From: Lacinutrix sp. MedPE-SW
GTDB taxonomy: Bacteria; Bacteroidota; Bacteroidia; Flavobacteriales; Flavobacteriaceae
Direction: 5' to 3'
NCBI RefSeq assembly: GCF_001874145.1
Contig: NZ_MPCX01000013.1
Coordinates: 31,527-95,526, forward strand
Length of the DNA: 64,000 nucleotides
In this document: piece after piece, positions 10,045 through 17,967 of the stretch
How positions within the stretch are numbered: the first letter of the stretch is position 1
Layout: each line of letters starts with the position of its first letter
Program-made: the position numbers and the translations under genes
Notes under the pieces: model-generated
Databases searched by the model: none
Seen by the model: only the letters and a program-made list of their open reading frames with translations
Told to the model about the DNA's origin: nothing

Positions 10045-10060
10045 GGCACGCAGTAAATTT

Positions 10061-10111
10061 AATACTGACATTTCCTCATAAAACCGACAGCTTGTCACCT
10101 AAGTCAGTATT
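10061..10111. repeat. nested inverted repeat in the gap before proC
   Basis: Outer arms AATACTGAC (10061-10069) and GTCAGTATT (10103-10111) are perfect reverse complements. Between them lies a second small palindrome GACA-GCT-TGTC (10086-10096). There is no T tract after it and it comes after the real terminator, so it looks like an operator or structured RNA element rather than a terminator. The rest of the ~290-base gap before proC is AT-rich and shows nothing else I can name. Confidence 0.5.
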
Positions 10112-10287
10112 TCAAAATTAAAAATACCTCAACGTAAAAGCCATAGAATTATCATACTGTTAGTATATAAGCGTATAATTATCAAATTCATTATTCTTTA
10201 AAATTAAATCTTTTTTTTGGGCTTACCGTACAATCCTTGTGCATAATAACACGTATTATATTAATAAACAACACTTTAACAAAACAC

Positions 10288-11094
10288 ATGAAAGTATTAG
10301 TAATAGGCGCAGGAAACATGGGATTAACATACGCCGAAGGCATGGCAAATAGCGCTGTGTTAAATCAGCACAAACTTAAAATCTATGACACTGACCCTAA
10401 GAAAATTAAAAAACTAAAAAAAGATTCAAGATTTCAGGTTTTTGACAGTCTTGAAGATTGCCTACCAAGTGCGGATATTGTATTTATCGCCGTAAAACCA
10501 TACCATAGCGACGATTTATTTAGTACTATGACATCTATGTTAAGCCACGACCAGATATTTGTATCATTAATGGCTGGTGTTACAATAGAAACTATACAAC
10601 AAAAACTTAGCACCGAAAAAGTTGTTAGAACTATGCCTAATTTACCCGCACAAGTTGGTAAAGGTGTTACATCTTATACAGAGTCAGACAAAGTTTCTAA
10701 AGTAGAGCTCATAATGGTAAGAACTCTATTAGATACAACAGGTACTTCAATACATGTAACTACAGAAAAATTTATTGATGCCTCTACTGGAATTTCTGGT
10801 AGTGGTCCTGCATATGTGTTTTATTTCATGCAATCAATGTTAGAAGCTGCTTTAAAAATGGGCTTTTCAGATTACGATTCTAAAATCCTTGTAAGCAGTA
10901 CATTTGAAGGTGCAATAGAACTTTTTAACCAATCTAATTTATCACCAGAATCTTGGATTAACCGTGTAGCTTCAAAAGGAGGAACAACTCAAGCAGCCAT
11001 AGACAGTATGGAAGATAATAATGTAAAACAACTTATACAAGATGCCGCTTACGCTGCATTTGACAGAGCAATAGAATTAGGAAAAGAAAAATAA
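10288..11094 (+). CDS. proC: pyrroline-5-carboxylate reductase
   Basis: Last step of proline synthesis: NAD(P)H-dependent reduction of 1-pyrroline-5-carboxylate to L-proline. Starting at the ATG giving MKVLVIGAGNMG, the product is 268 residues with the Rossmann GAGNMG motif at the very N-terminus, the RTMPNLPAQVGKG segment and the C-terminal substrate domain (GISGSGPAYV, then SKGGTTQAA). The frame continues 51 bases upstream, but that extension is not family-like. First gene of a tight proC-proB-proA operon. Confidence 0.97.
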   Translation: MKVLVIGAGNMGLTYAEGMANSAVLNQHKLKIYDTDPKKIKKLKKDSRFQVFDSLEDCLPSADIVFIAVKPYHSDDLFSTMTSMLSHDQIFVSLMAGVTIETIQQKLSTEKVVRTMPNLPAQVGKGVTSYTESDKVSKVELIMVRTLLDTTGTSIHVTTEKFIDASTGISGSGPAYVFYFMQSMLEAALKMGFSDYDSKILVSSTFEGAIELFNQSNLSPESWINRVASKGGTTQAAIDSMEDNNVKQLIQDAAYAAFDRAIELGKEK

Positions 11095-11095
11095 A

Positions 11096-11887
11096 ATGGA
11101 CGACAGTATTAAAGACGATAGTATAAAAAGAGTAGTAGTTAAAGTTGGTACAAACGTATTAACAAATAAAGACAACCGTATTTTAGGTCCGGTACTTCGA
11201 GAATTGGTAAGGCAAATCTCTGTGCTAGACGAAAGAAATATACAAGTTGTACTTGTAACTTCAGGTTCTGCTATTGCCGGTAAAGAAGTTTTAGGAAATA
11301 TTCAAGAAACTGAAGCATCTGTTAGACGACAAATTTATTCTTCGGTCGGGCAACCACGATTAATGAGGCACTATTATAGTTTGTTTCATGATTACGGTAT
11401 GCGTTGTGCACAAATTTTAGCAACAAAAAGAGATTTCGATCCAGGAAAACACAGAGAAAACATGATTAGTTGCTATGAAGGTTTATTAGCCGAAGGCGTT
11501 ACACCTATAGCAAACGAAGATGATGCAGTATCACTAAGTATGTCTATGTTTTCAGATAATGATGAGCTAGCAAGTTTAGTTGCAGAGTTAATAGACGCAG
11601 ACCGCTTAATTATTTTATCAGACACAGATGGGCTTTATACAGGACACCCAGAAGACAAAAACTCTAGAAAACTTTCCGAAGTCACAGTAGACCAAAATGT
11701 AGAAAAATATGTACAGTCCAACTCTAAAAAAGAAGGAGAAGGTCGTGGCGGTATGGCTTCAAAATTAAAAATCGCAAAAGTAACCGCTAAAAAAAATATT
11801 CCTACCTATATAGCATCAGGAAAAAGAGAAAATGTAATTGTTGATATTATTAACAATAAGCAAGTAGGAACAAAATTTATTCACTAA
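11096..11887 (+). CDS. proB: glutamate 5-kinase, short form without PUA domain
   Basis: Phosphorylates L-glutamate to gamma-glutamyl phosphate, the first and usually proline-inhibited step of proline synthesis. The 263 residues cover only the amino-acid-kinase domain (VVKVGTNVLT near residue 15, SDTDGLYT near 180, GRGGMASKLK near 220). The C-terminal PUA domain of the E. coli enzyme is absent. It starts one base after the proC stop, so translation is probably coupled. The extra residues before the kinase motif leave open a slightly later start. Confidence 0.96.
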   Translation: MDDSIKDDSIKRVVVKVGTNVLTNKDNRILGPVLRELVRQISVLDERNIQVVLVTSGSAIAGKEVLGNIQETEASVRRQIYSSVGQPRLMRHYYSLFHDYGMRCAQILATKRDFDPGKHRENMISCYEGLLAEGVTPIANEDDAVSLSMSMFSDNDELASLVAELIDADRLIILSDTDGLYTGHPEDKNSRKLSEVTVDQNVEKYVQSNSKKEGEGRGGMASKLKIAKVTAKKNIPTYIASGKRENVIVDIINNKQVGTKFIH

Positions 11888-11898
11888 AAATTTACACA

Positions 11899-13098
11899 AT
11901 GAAATTATTAGAAAAAGAAATAAAAAATAACGTTTTAGATTCAATGATTACTATTATTGAAGCTAAAAGAGAACAAATTATAGAAGAAAACAAAAAAGAC
12001 TTAGAAGCTTTCAATAATAATGATCAAGCTTTGTATGATAGATTAGTTGTAGACTCTACAAAGGTAGATGGTATGATAAAAGCTATTAAAGAAGTTAGAG
12101 ATCAAGACGATCCAGTAAACAATACAATATCTAACATTACTTTAGATAGTGGTTTAAAAATAAAAAATAAAACAGCACCATTTGGTACTATTTTAATTAT
12201 TTACGAATCTAGACCAGATGTTACAATAGAAGCAGCTGTACTTGCATTTAAAGCCAATAATAAAATACTTTTAAAAGGTGGTAAAGAAGCAATACATAGT
12301 AACAAATTTCTTGAAAAATGCTGGCATCAAGCATTAAAAGAAAATAACCTTTCTAAAGACTGGATTAAACTACTTCACCTTAACCGTACAGAAACTCAAG
12401 AGTATTTAAAAAACCCACCAGAAAAAATAGATTTAATTGTACCAAGAGGTGGCGAGCGATTAATTCGTTTTGTTAAAGAACACGCTACATGTGCTGTTTT
12501 AGTTAGTGGTAGAGGAAACAACTTTTTATATGTCGATAAAAACGCCGACTGGCTTAAAGCTGTAAAAGTTATTATTAATGCAAAAACCGATAAGATCTCA
12601 GGTTGCAACGCTTTAGATAAAGTATTAATAGATAAAAACATACCAGATTACCAGAAAAAAGTTAACGAACTCGAAACCATGCTTAACAAATTAGGTGTAG
12701 ATATTTTAGTTGACAAAAAAGTAAGTGAAATTTTAGATGAAACTGAAATTGAAAACAGAGACATTTGGTATGAAGAATTTTTAGCAATGAAAATTTTACT
12801 AGCCGAAGTAGACAATGAAGATACTGCCATTAATATGATTAATACGTATTCTGGCGGTCATTCATCATCAATTATAACTGAAGATGAATCTACAGCAAAA
12901 AAATTCATGCAACAGGTAGATAGTGCAGCAGTTTACCATAATGCTTCAACCCGTTTTACAGATGGCGGACAAATGGGAGTTGGTGCAGAACTTGCAATTA
13001 GTACAGATAAATTGCACCATCGTGGTCCACTAGGACTAAAACAATTAGTAACAAATAAGTACTATGTATTTGGTGATGGACACGTAAGAACAAATTAA
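11899..13098 (+). CDS. proA: gamma-glutamyl phosphate reductase
   Basis: NADPH-dependent reduction of gamma-glutamyl phosphate to glutamate 5-semialdehyde, which cyclises to the ProC substrate. Member of the aldehyde dehydrogenase superfamily; the catalytic Cys236 lies in SGCNALDKV, and the cofactor-region VPRGGERLI is present at about 181-189. Length of 399 is close to the ~417 of E. coli. It follows proB by 11 bases and closes the operon; no hairpin terminator was seen before rpoD. Confidence 0.97.
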   Translation: MKLLEKEIKNNVLDSMITIIEAKREQIIEENKKDLEAFNNNDQALYDRLVVDSTKVDGMIKAIKEVRDQDDPVNNTISNITLDSGLKIKNKTAPFGTILIIYESRPDVTIEAAVLAFKANNKILLKGGKEAIHSNKFLEKCWHQALKENNLSKDWIKLLHLNRTETQEYLKNPPEKIDLIVPRGGERLIRFVKEHATCAVLVSGRGNNFLYVDKNADWLKAVKVIINAKTDKISGCNALDKVLIDKNIPDYQKKVNELETMLNKLGVDILVDKKVSEILDETEIENRDIWYEEFLAMKILLAEVDNEDTAINMINTYSGGHSSSIITEDESTAKKFMQQVDSAAVYHNASTRFTDGGQMGVGAELAISTDKLHHRGPLGLKQLVTNKYYVFGDGHVRTN

Positions 13099-13210
13099 TT
13101 TTAAAAAAATAAATAAATTTTTTGTAACAAAATGTAACCTTTCTGCGTATAAGTATTGATAGCAAAATATTCACGCTCATTTTCTGGGCACAAATCATAT
13201 AATTATTTAA

Positions 13211-14074
13211 ATGAGACAACTTAAAATTACCAAGCAGGTAACCAACCGTGAGACCGCGTCATTAGACAAATACCTACAAGAAATTGGAAAAGTTGACTTA
13301 ATTACCGCAGACGAAGAAGTAGAATTAGCACAACGTATTAAAGCAGGCGACCAAGTTGCTCTTGAAAAGTTGACTAAAGCTAACTTACGTTTCGTTGTAT
13401 CGGTAGCTAAGCAATACCAAAATCAAGGTTTAACGTTACCAGATTTAATAAACGAAGGTAATTTAGGTTTAATTAAAGCCGCACAACGTTTTGATGAAAC
13501 TCGTGGTTTTAAATTTATCTCTTATGCTGTATGGTGGATTCGTCAATCTATCTTACAAGCTTTAGCAGAACAATCTCGTATTGTGCGTTTACCACTTAAC
13601 AAGATTGGATCTATTAATAAAATAAACAAAACTTTTGCTTTTCTTGAGCAAGCACATGAGCGTCCGCCAAGTGCAGAAGAAATTGCAAAAGAGTTAGATA
13701 TGACTATTAATGACGTTAAAGAATCTATGAAAAATTCTGGACGCCACGTATCTATGGATGCGCCTTTAGTAGAAGGTGAAGATTCTAACCTTTACGATGT
13801 ATTGAATTCTGGTGAGTCACCAAACCCAGATCGTGAACTTTTACACGAATCTTTACGTACAGAAATTGAACGTGCACTTGAGACTTTAACACCTCGTGAG
13901 GCAGACGTTATACGCTTATACTTTGGTTTAGGTAACCAACACCCAATGACTTTAGAAGAAATTGGTGAAACTTTTGATTTAACTCGTGAACGTGTTAGAC
14001 AAATTAAAGAAAAAGCAATACGTAGATTAAAACACACTTCTAGAAGTAAAATACTAAAAACATATCTTGGATAG
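13211..14074 (+). CDS. rpoD: primary sigma factor RpoD (sigma-70 family)
   Basis: Housekeeping RNA polymerase sigma factor. The 287 residues start directly at region 1.2 and lack region 1.1 and the long non-conserved insert of the E. coli protein, as is usual in Bacteroidota. Region 2 (about 55-115) includes the [15 protein letters not shown] core-binding and YAVWWIRQ promoter-melting segments. Region 3 follows, then region 4 with its helix-turn-helix (about 245-275, [10 protein letters not shown]...[11 protein letters not shown]). It would read the TTTG/TAnnTTTG promoters seen across this window. Confidence 0.97.
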   Translation: MRQLKITKQVTNRETASLDKYLQEIGKVDLITADEEVELAQRIKAGDQVALEKLTKANLRFVVSVAKQYQNQGLTLPDLINEGNLGLIKAAQRFDETRGFKFISYAVWWIRQSILQALAEQSRIVRLPLNKIGSINKINKTFAFLEQAHERPPSAEEIAKELDMTINDVKESMKNSGRHVSMDAPLVEGEDSNLYDVLNSGESPNPDRELLHESLRTEIERALETLTPREADVIRLYFGLGNQHPMTLEEIGETFDLTRERVRQIKEKAIRRLKHTSRSKILKTYLG

Positions 14075-14154
14075 TTTTCAAGCATTTTAAAATGTAATAA
14101 AACTATTTACGCTTTTTAATAAATTAATTATGTTTATTAAAATGAAAAATAACT

Positions 14155-14219
14155 AACAGTTATTCATAACTGTTCGTTTTTTGATTGATGAAGAACCCAG
14201 AGCTGATTACTCTGGGTTC
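14155..14219 (+). terminator. two consecutive hairpins after rpoD
   Basis: First hairpin: 8-bp stem AACAGTTA / TAACTGTT (14155-14162 and 14167-14174), then CG and a T run, a plausible terminator. Second: 10-bp stem GAACCCAGAG / CTCTGGGTTC (14193-14202 and 14210-14219) without a T tract; its role is unclear and it may be a back-up terminator or a transcript-end stabiliser. Confidence 0.7.
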
Positions 14220-14289
14220 ACTCATTTATATATCAAAAATTCACCACTACCAATATAAAATTTTATATTTACACACTAATTAACACATT

Positions 14290-14697
14290 ATGTTAAAAAC
14301 TATCTGTTATAAAAGTCAAACTAATCCTGTACTTACCCTAATTGATTTTGAAGCGCTTTTTAACCAAACGCAACAGAAAAACAATAACAATAATATTACC
14401 GGTGTTTTAGTAAATAAAAATGATATCTTTTTTCAAATTTTAGAAGGCGATTCTATACTATTAGACGCTGTTTATGAAAAAATCAAAAAAGATCATAGGC
14501 ACTCAAAAATTACAGAGCTGTTAAACAAACCAATAAAGCAAGTATGTTTTAAGTCTTTTGATATTGGATACTCAGTAATAAACGACACTGAAACCCTATA
14601 TAGTTTACATCGTTTTGTAAAAACATTACAAGATAATAATATAGAAAATAGTGATTTCTTTTTTAAAATAATTGAATCGCTTTTGTATGAAAATTAA
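14290..14697 (+). CDS. BLUF-domain protein (blue-light sensor using FAD)
   Basis: Single-domain BLUF protein of 135 residues. In BLUF proteins, blue light rearranges hydrogen bonds around FAD. The expected residues are visible: Tyr7 in CYKS, an Asn run (31-35) before ITGVL, and Gln49 in FFQILEG, followed by the IKKDHRH stretch near residue 70. At the site of the semi-conserved Trp/Met the sequence reads SFDIGY, so the usual Trp and Met are replaced. There is no output domain, so it presumably acts through a protein partner. It lies between rpoD and rpe and carries the rpe promoter in its last codons. Confidence 0.88.
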   Translation: MLKTICYKSQTNPVLTLIDFEALFNQTQQKNNNNNITGVLVNKNDIFFQILEGDSILLDAVYEKIKKDHRHSKITELLNKPIKQVCFKSFDIGYSVINDTETLYSLHRFVKTLQDNNIENSDFFFKIIESLLYEN

Positions 14698-14712
14698 TAA
14701 GTTGTAGTTTTG
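14682..14712 (+). promoter_or_regulatory. promoter for rpe
   Basis: TTTG (14682-14685), 19-base spacer, TAGTTTTG (14705-14712). A full match to the Bacteroidota promoter pattern. It overlaps the end of the BLUF coding region and gives a leader of about 20 bases before the rpe ATG. Confidence 0.7.
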
Positions 14713-14737
14713 AAAAAACAACACAAAACTAAAAAAA

Positions 14738-15400
14738 ATGTCTGAAAAATTAATAGCACCTTCGATGCTTGCTGCCGATTTTGGCAATCTACAACGCGAT
14801 ACAGAAATGGTTAATAATAGTGATGCCGATTGGTTTCACATTGATGTGATGGATGGTCATTTTGTACCAAACATCTCTTATGGTATGCCAGTTATTCAAG
14901 CAATAAAAAAACATGCTACAAAACCATTAGATGTTCATTTAATGATTGAAAAGCCAGAACGATATATTGAAGAGTTTGCTAAAGTAGGAGCAGATATTAT
15001 TACTGTTCACCACGAATCTACAGTACATTTACATAGAACGTTAAGACAAATAAAAGATGCTGGTTGTAAAGCTGGTGTTGTTTTAAACATAACTACACCT
15101 GTCTCTGTATTAGAAGATATTTTACCAGAATGTTATATGGTATTATTAATGTCTATTAACCCAGGTTTTGGCGGGCAAAAATTTGAAGACGTTACCTACC
15201 AACGTATAAAGAAACTACGTAAAATGATAGACGAGCAAGGTTTAGATACTAAAATTGAAATTGATGGTGGTGTAACAGATAAAAATATTAAACAATTAGT
15301 AGACGCTGGAGCAGATGTTTTTGTCGCTGGAAGCCACGTTTTTAAAAGTAGTAACCAACCAGAAACTATTAAAAATTTAAAAGCTTTAGCAAATAGTTAA
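14738..15400 (+). CDS. rpe: ribulose-phosphate 3-epimerase
   Basis: Interconverts ribulose 5-phosphate and xylulose 5-phosphate in the pentose phosphate pathway. A metal-dependent TIM barrel of normal length (220). Visible signatures are APSMLAADF at the N-terminus, HIDVMDGHFVPN (metal-ligand His34 and catalytic Asp36), DVHLMIE, MSINPGFGGQKF (phosphate-binding loop region) and IDGGV with the second catalytic Asp. It converges with the dehydratase gene 8 bases downstream. Confidence 0.97.
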   Translation: MSEKLIAPSMLAADFGNLQRDTEMVNNSDADWFHIDVMDGHFVPNISYGMPVIQAIKKHATKPLDVHLMIEKPERYIEEFAKVGADIITVHHESTVHLHRTLRQIKDAGCKAGVVLNITTPVSVLEDILPECYMVLLMSINPGFGGQKFEDVTYQRIKKLRKMIDEQGLDTKIEIDGGVTDKNIKQLVDAGADVFVAGSHVFKSSNQPETIKNLKALANS

Positions 15401-15408
15401 GCGTTTTT

Positions 15409-16344
15409 TTAAAATGGTAATGCACTTAAATCTACATTACCACCAGATAATATTACACCAATTTTTTTATTAGAGAATTGGTGTTTTTCTTTAATAATAG
15501 CTGCTAATGTTGTTGCACTCGAGGTTTCTACTACAAGCTTTAAACGTTCGTAAATTAAACGCATAGCATCAATAATTTCGGTTTCTTCTACTCTTACAAT
15601 TTGTTTTACATGTTGCTGTATTATAGGAAAATTTATATCTCCCAATTGTGTTCTTAAACCGTCGGCAATAGTGTTTACCGTTTCATTAGTTTCAATTTTA
15701 CCACTTATAAGTGATCTGTAAGCATCATCTGCTTCTATTGGTTCTGCACCAACAACTTCACAATCACTTTTAAAATAATGTGCAGCTAATGCTGTACCAG
15801 CTATTAAACCGCCACCACCAACTGGAGACACTATTATGTCTAAATTATTATAATCTTCAAGCAACTCTATAGTAGCAGTACTATTTCCTAAAATAACATT
15901 TATATCGTTAGATGGATGTACAAAAGTAGCGCCCGTATGTTTAGAGATTTTAGCAGCTTCTCGTTCTCTTGCTATAACTGTAGAATCACACTCTGTAATT
16001 ACACCATTATAACCTAAAACAGCGTTCTTTTTTACTTGTGGTGCATTTTTAGGCATAACTATATTGGCTGTAACACCTAAGCTTTTTGCTGCCAATGATA
16101 AGGCTTGAGCAAAATTACCAGAAGAATGTGTTACAACTCCTTTTTGTTTTTCGGCCTCATTTAACTGCATGATTGCATTTGTTGCACCGCGCATTTTAAA
16201 TGCCCCCATTTTTTGAAAGTTTTCACACTTAAAATACAACTCTGCTCCTACTATTTCATTTATTAATCTAGAGGTTAATACAGGTGTTTTATGTATATAA
16301 GCTTGTATATTATTGTAAACGTTTAAAAGTGTGTCTTTATTCAT
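15409..16344 (-). CDS. PLP-dependent threonine/serine dehydratase or serine racemase
   Basis: Fold-type II PLP enzyme of 311 residues. The lysine that binds PLP is Lys50 in KMGAFKMRGA, the phosphate cup is VGGGGLIAG (about residue 175), and the end carries SGGNVDLS. It has no C-terminal ACT-like regulatory domain, unlike biosynthetic IlvA, so it is the short catabolic-type threonine ammonia-lyase / serine dehydratase / serine racemase group. Sequence alone does not separate these activities. The gene heads away from rpe and lies 11 bases from the peptidase gene in the same direction. Confidence 0.88.
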   Translation of the reverse strand: MNKDTLLNVYNNIQAYIHKTPVLTSRLINEIVGAELYFKCENFQKMGAFKMRGATNAIMQLNEAEKQKGVVTHSSGNFAQALSLAAKSLGVTANIVMPKNAPQVKKNAVLGYNGVITECDSTVIAREREAAKISKHTGATFVHPSNDINVILGNSTATIELLEDYNNLDIIVSPVGGGGLIAGTALAAHYFKSDCEVVGAEPIEADDAYRSLISGKIETNETVNTIADGLRTQLGDINFPIIQQHVKQIVRVEETEIIDAMRLIYERLKLVVETSSATTLAAIIKEKHQFSNKKIGVILSGGNVDLSALPF

Positions 16345-16355
16345 ATTACATGCAA

Positions 16356-17249
16356 TTAATATCCCGCAAAGTTAAAGTTAAGCATTTCTTTAACCTTTAA
16401 ATATATTATTGGAAATTGAGATTTAAACTCTGAAGGCGTCTCGATAAAATTTTCTACTAAAACAGATATAAATTCAAATTGATTTTCAAAAGCATAATTT
16501 CTAAAATATCCTGAATTTATTATTTTATTTTTTAGTCTATTATCTTTTTCAATTAGCGAGGTTAACTCTTGAAAAGAATCTAAAAAAATTGCTGCACTTG
16601 TACTATAGCGTCTGGATTTTAAAAAGGTAAAGTGCATAGCATGTATACATTCATGAACTCCAAGGTTTATGTTGTCGTTTTCTATTTTGTAGCCTTTTTC
16701 AAAATCTTCCCATGAGAAAACCAAGGCATTAAAACGCAAGTTAAACTCTCCTTTATGTAATTGGTTATTTATAGAAGAAAAATATGCTTTCTCGTAAATT
16801 ACAATTTTTTCTACTACATCTATTTTATATTCTCTAAAACCAAAAGTAAGCTTTGTTGCAGTAGCTGCAATTAAAACTTTCATTTTTGTAGTAATTTCAA
16901 CGTCTTTACCTATAAACTCCCAATTATTTATAAAATATTGAATGCGATGATCGAAGTTTTTTTGTTCTAACGGATTTAATTTTTTATAAAATAAAAATTC
17001 TTGTTCTAATATAGGTTTATAGGCTTTTGGAAGTGTTTTTCTATTAATATAAAAATGAGTAAAAAATTGTTTTTTAGTTATAAACTCTACTCTTGCCATT
17101 TCAAAAAAGCCAAAGAAACTTTTAAACACAACAATTATTGTAAGTAGTGCTGTAACTACACCTAAAATAATAAGGATTATTTTAAATACTAAAGGAGCTT
17201 CTTTTTCTTTAAATAAAAAATAAACGACATATAGTATTTTTAAACTCAT
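16356..17249 (-). CDS. MtfA-like zinc-dependent peptidase (M90 family), membrane-anchored
   Basis: Resembles the M90 peptidase MtfA, which in E. coli is a soluble zinc aminopeptidase that binds the glucose regulator Mlc. The active-site motif HECIH is at residues 199-203, preceded by the family-like VFSWEDF segment near 177-183. Unlike E. coli MtfA, the protein (297 residues) has a strong N-terminal membrane segment (about 22-49). No Mlc or PTS gene is nearby, so the E. coli role should not be transferred. It lies directly downstream of tRNA-Arg on the same strand. Confidence 0.78.
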   Translation of the reverse strand: MSLKILYVVYFLFKEKEAPLVFKIILIILGVVTALLTIIVVFKSFFGFFEMARVEFITKKQFFTHFYINRKTLPKAYKPILEQEFLFYKKLNPLEQKNFDHRIQYFINNWEFIGKDVEITTKMKVLIAATATKLTFGFREYKIDVVEKIVIYEKAYFSSINNQLHKGEFNLRFNALVFSWEDFEKGYKIENDNINLGVHECIHAMHFTFLKSRRYSTSAAIFLDSFQELTSLIEKDNRLKNKIINSGYFRNYAFENQFEFISVLVENFIETPSEFKSQFPIIYLKVKEMLNFNFAGY

Positions 17250-17261
17250 ATTCTTTATTTG

Positions 17262-17335
17262 TGACTGTGATAGGAGTCGAACCTACAACCGCTGGAGCCG
17301 AAATCCAGTACTCTATCCAGTTGAGCTACACAGCC
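17262..17335 (-). tRNA. tRNA-Arg (anticodon UCG)
   Basis: Reads as a full cloverleaf on the minus strand: acceptor stem GGCTGTG / CACAGTC with one G-U pair, D arm GCTC...GAGT, anticodon stem CTGGA / TCCAG with loop TTTCGGC (anticodon TCG in DNA), T arm with TTCGACT, discriminator A. The 3' CCA is not encoded (the next bases are CAA). It sits between the yqeY-like gene and the peptidase gene, all on one strand, and may be processed from a shared transcript. Confidence 0.95.
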
Positions 17336-17354
17336 AATAGATTTTAACTATTAA

Positions 17355-17804
17355 TTATGCTAATTTGCTTTTTACAATATTAGATATTGTTTTACCATCT
17401 GCCCTACCTGCAACAGCTTGGTTAACTACACCCATTACTTTGCCCATATCTTTCATGCCTTCTGCACCTGTTTTTGTAATTGCATCTTCTACAAGTTTAC
17501 CAATTTCTTCTTCACTCATAGCTTCTGGTAAAAACTGAGAAATCACTTTTGCTTCGGCTAATTCTGGTTGAGCTAAATCTTCTCTACCTTGCTCTATAAA
17601 TATAGCTGCACTGTCTTTACGTTGTTTTACTTGTTTTTGAAGAATTTTCATCTCTTGTTCTTCTGTAAGTTCTTCTTTCGCTCCGCTTTCGGTTTGCGCC
17701 AATAATATAGCAGATTTTACTGCACGTAAAGCTGTTAAGGCTGTTTGGTCTTTACTTTTCATTGCCTCTTTTAAGGCTGTCATTATGTTTTTTGATAAAC
17801 TCAT
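17355..17804 (-). CDS. GatB/YqeY-domain protein
   Basis: 149-residue YqeY family protein, homologous to the C-terminal tRNA-interacting domain of the GatB amidotransferase subunit. Its exact role is not settled; an effect on tRNA-dependent processes is suggested by the homology. The features are the helical KSAILLAQTE region, the FLPEAMSEEEI segment and the C-terminal GKVMGVVNQAVAGRADGK motif. The start giving MSLSKNIMTAL is used; the frame runs 99 bases further upstream, back across the ftsZ terminator, and is not family-like. Standing next to a tRNA gene fits the family. Confidence 0.9.
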   Translation of the reverse strand: MSLSKNIMTALKEAMKSKDQTALTALRAVKSAILLAQTESGAKEELTEEQEMKILQKQVKQRKDSAAIFIEQGREDLAQPELAEAKVISQFLPEAMSEEEIGKLVEDAITKTGAEGMKDMGKVMGVVNQAVAGRADGKTISNIVKSKLA

Positions 17805-17892
17805 TTTTGAAAATTTTAATGAATACGAAGATAGGAAAAAGTATACATTAAAGAGTTGTGAGTTACTATAAATACAATTGCCTTTAGCAAAT

Positions 17893-17926
17893 AAAAAACC
17901 CAAAACGTTGAGGGCCGTTTTGGGTT
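17893..17926 (-). terminator. terminator of the division/cell-wall cluster after ftsZ
   Basis: Perfect 11-bp inverted repeat (AACCCAAAACG at 17897-17907, CGTTTTGGGTT at 17916-17926), 8-base loop, with a six-base A run on the + strand (U run in the minus-strand RNA). Placed 42 bases beyond the ftsZ stop. Confidence 0.93.
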
Positions 17927-17967
17927 GAGGATGATTAAACTTAAATTATTTTGTTAATCAATATTAT

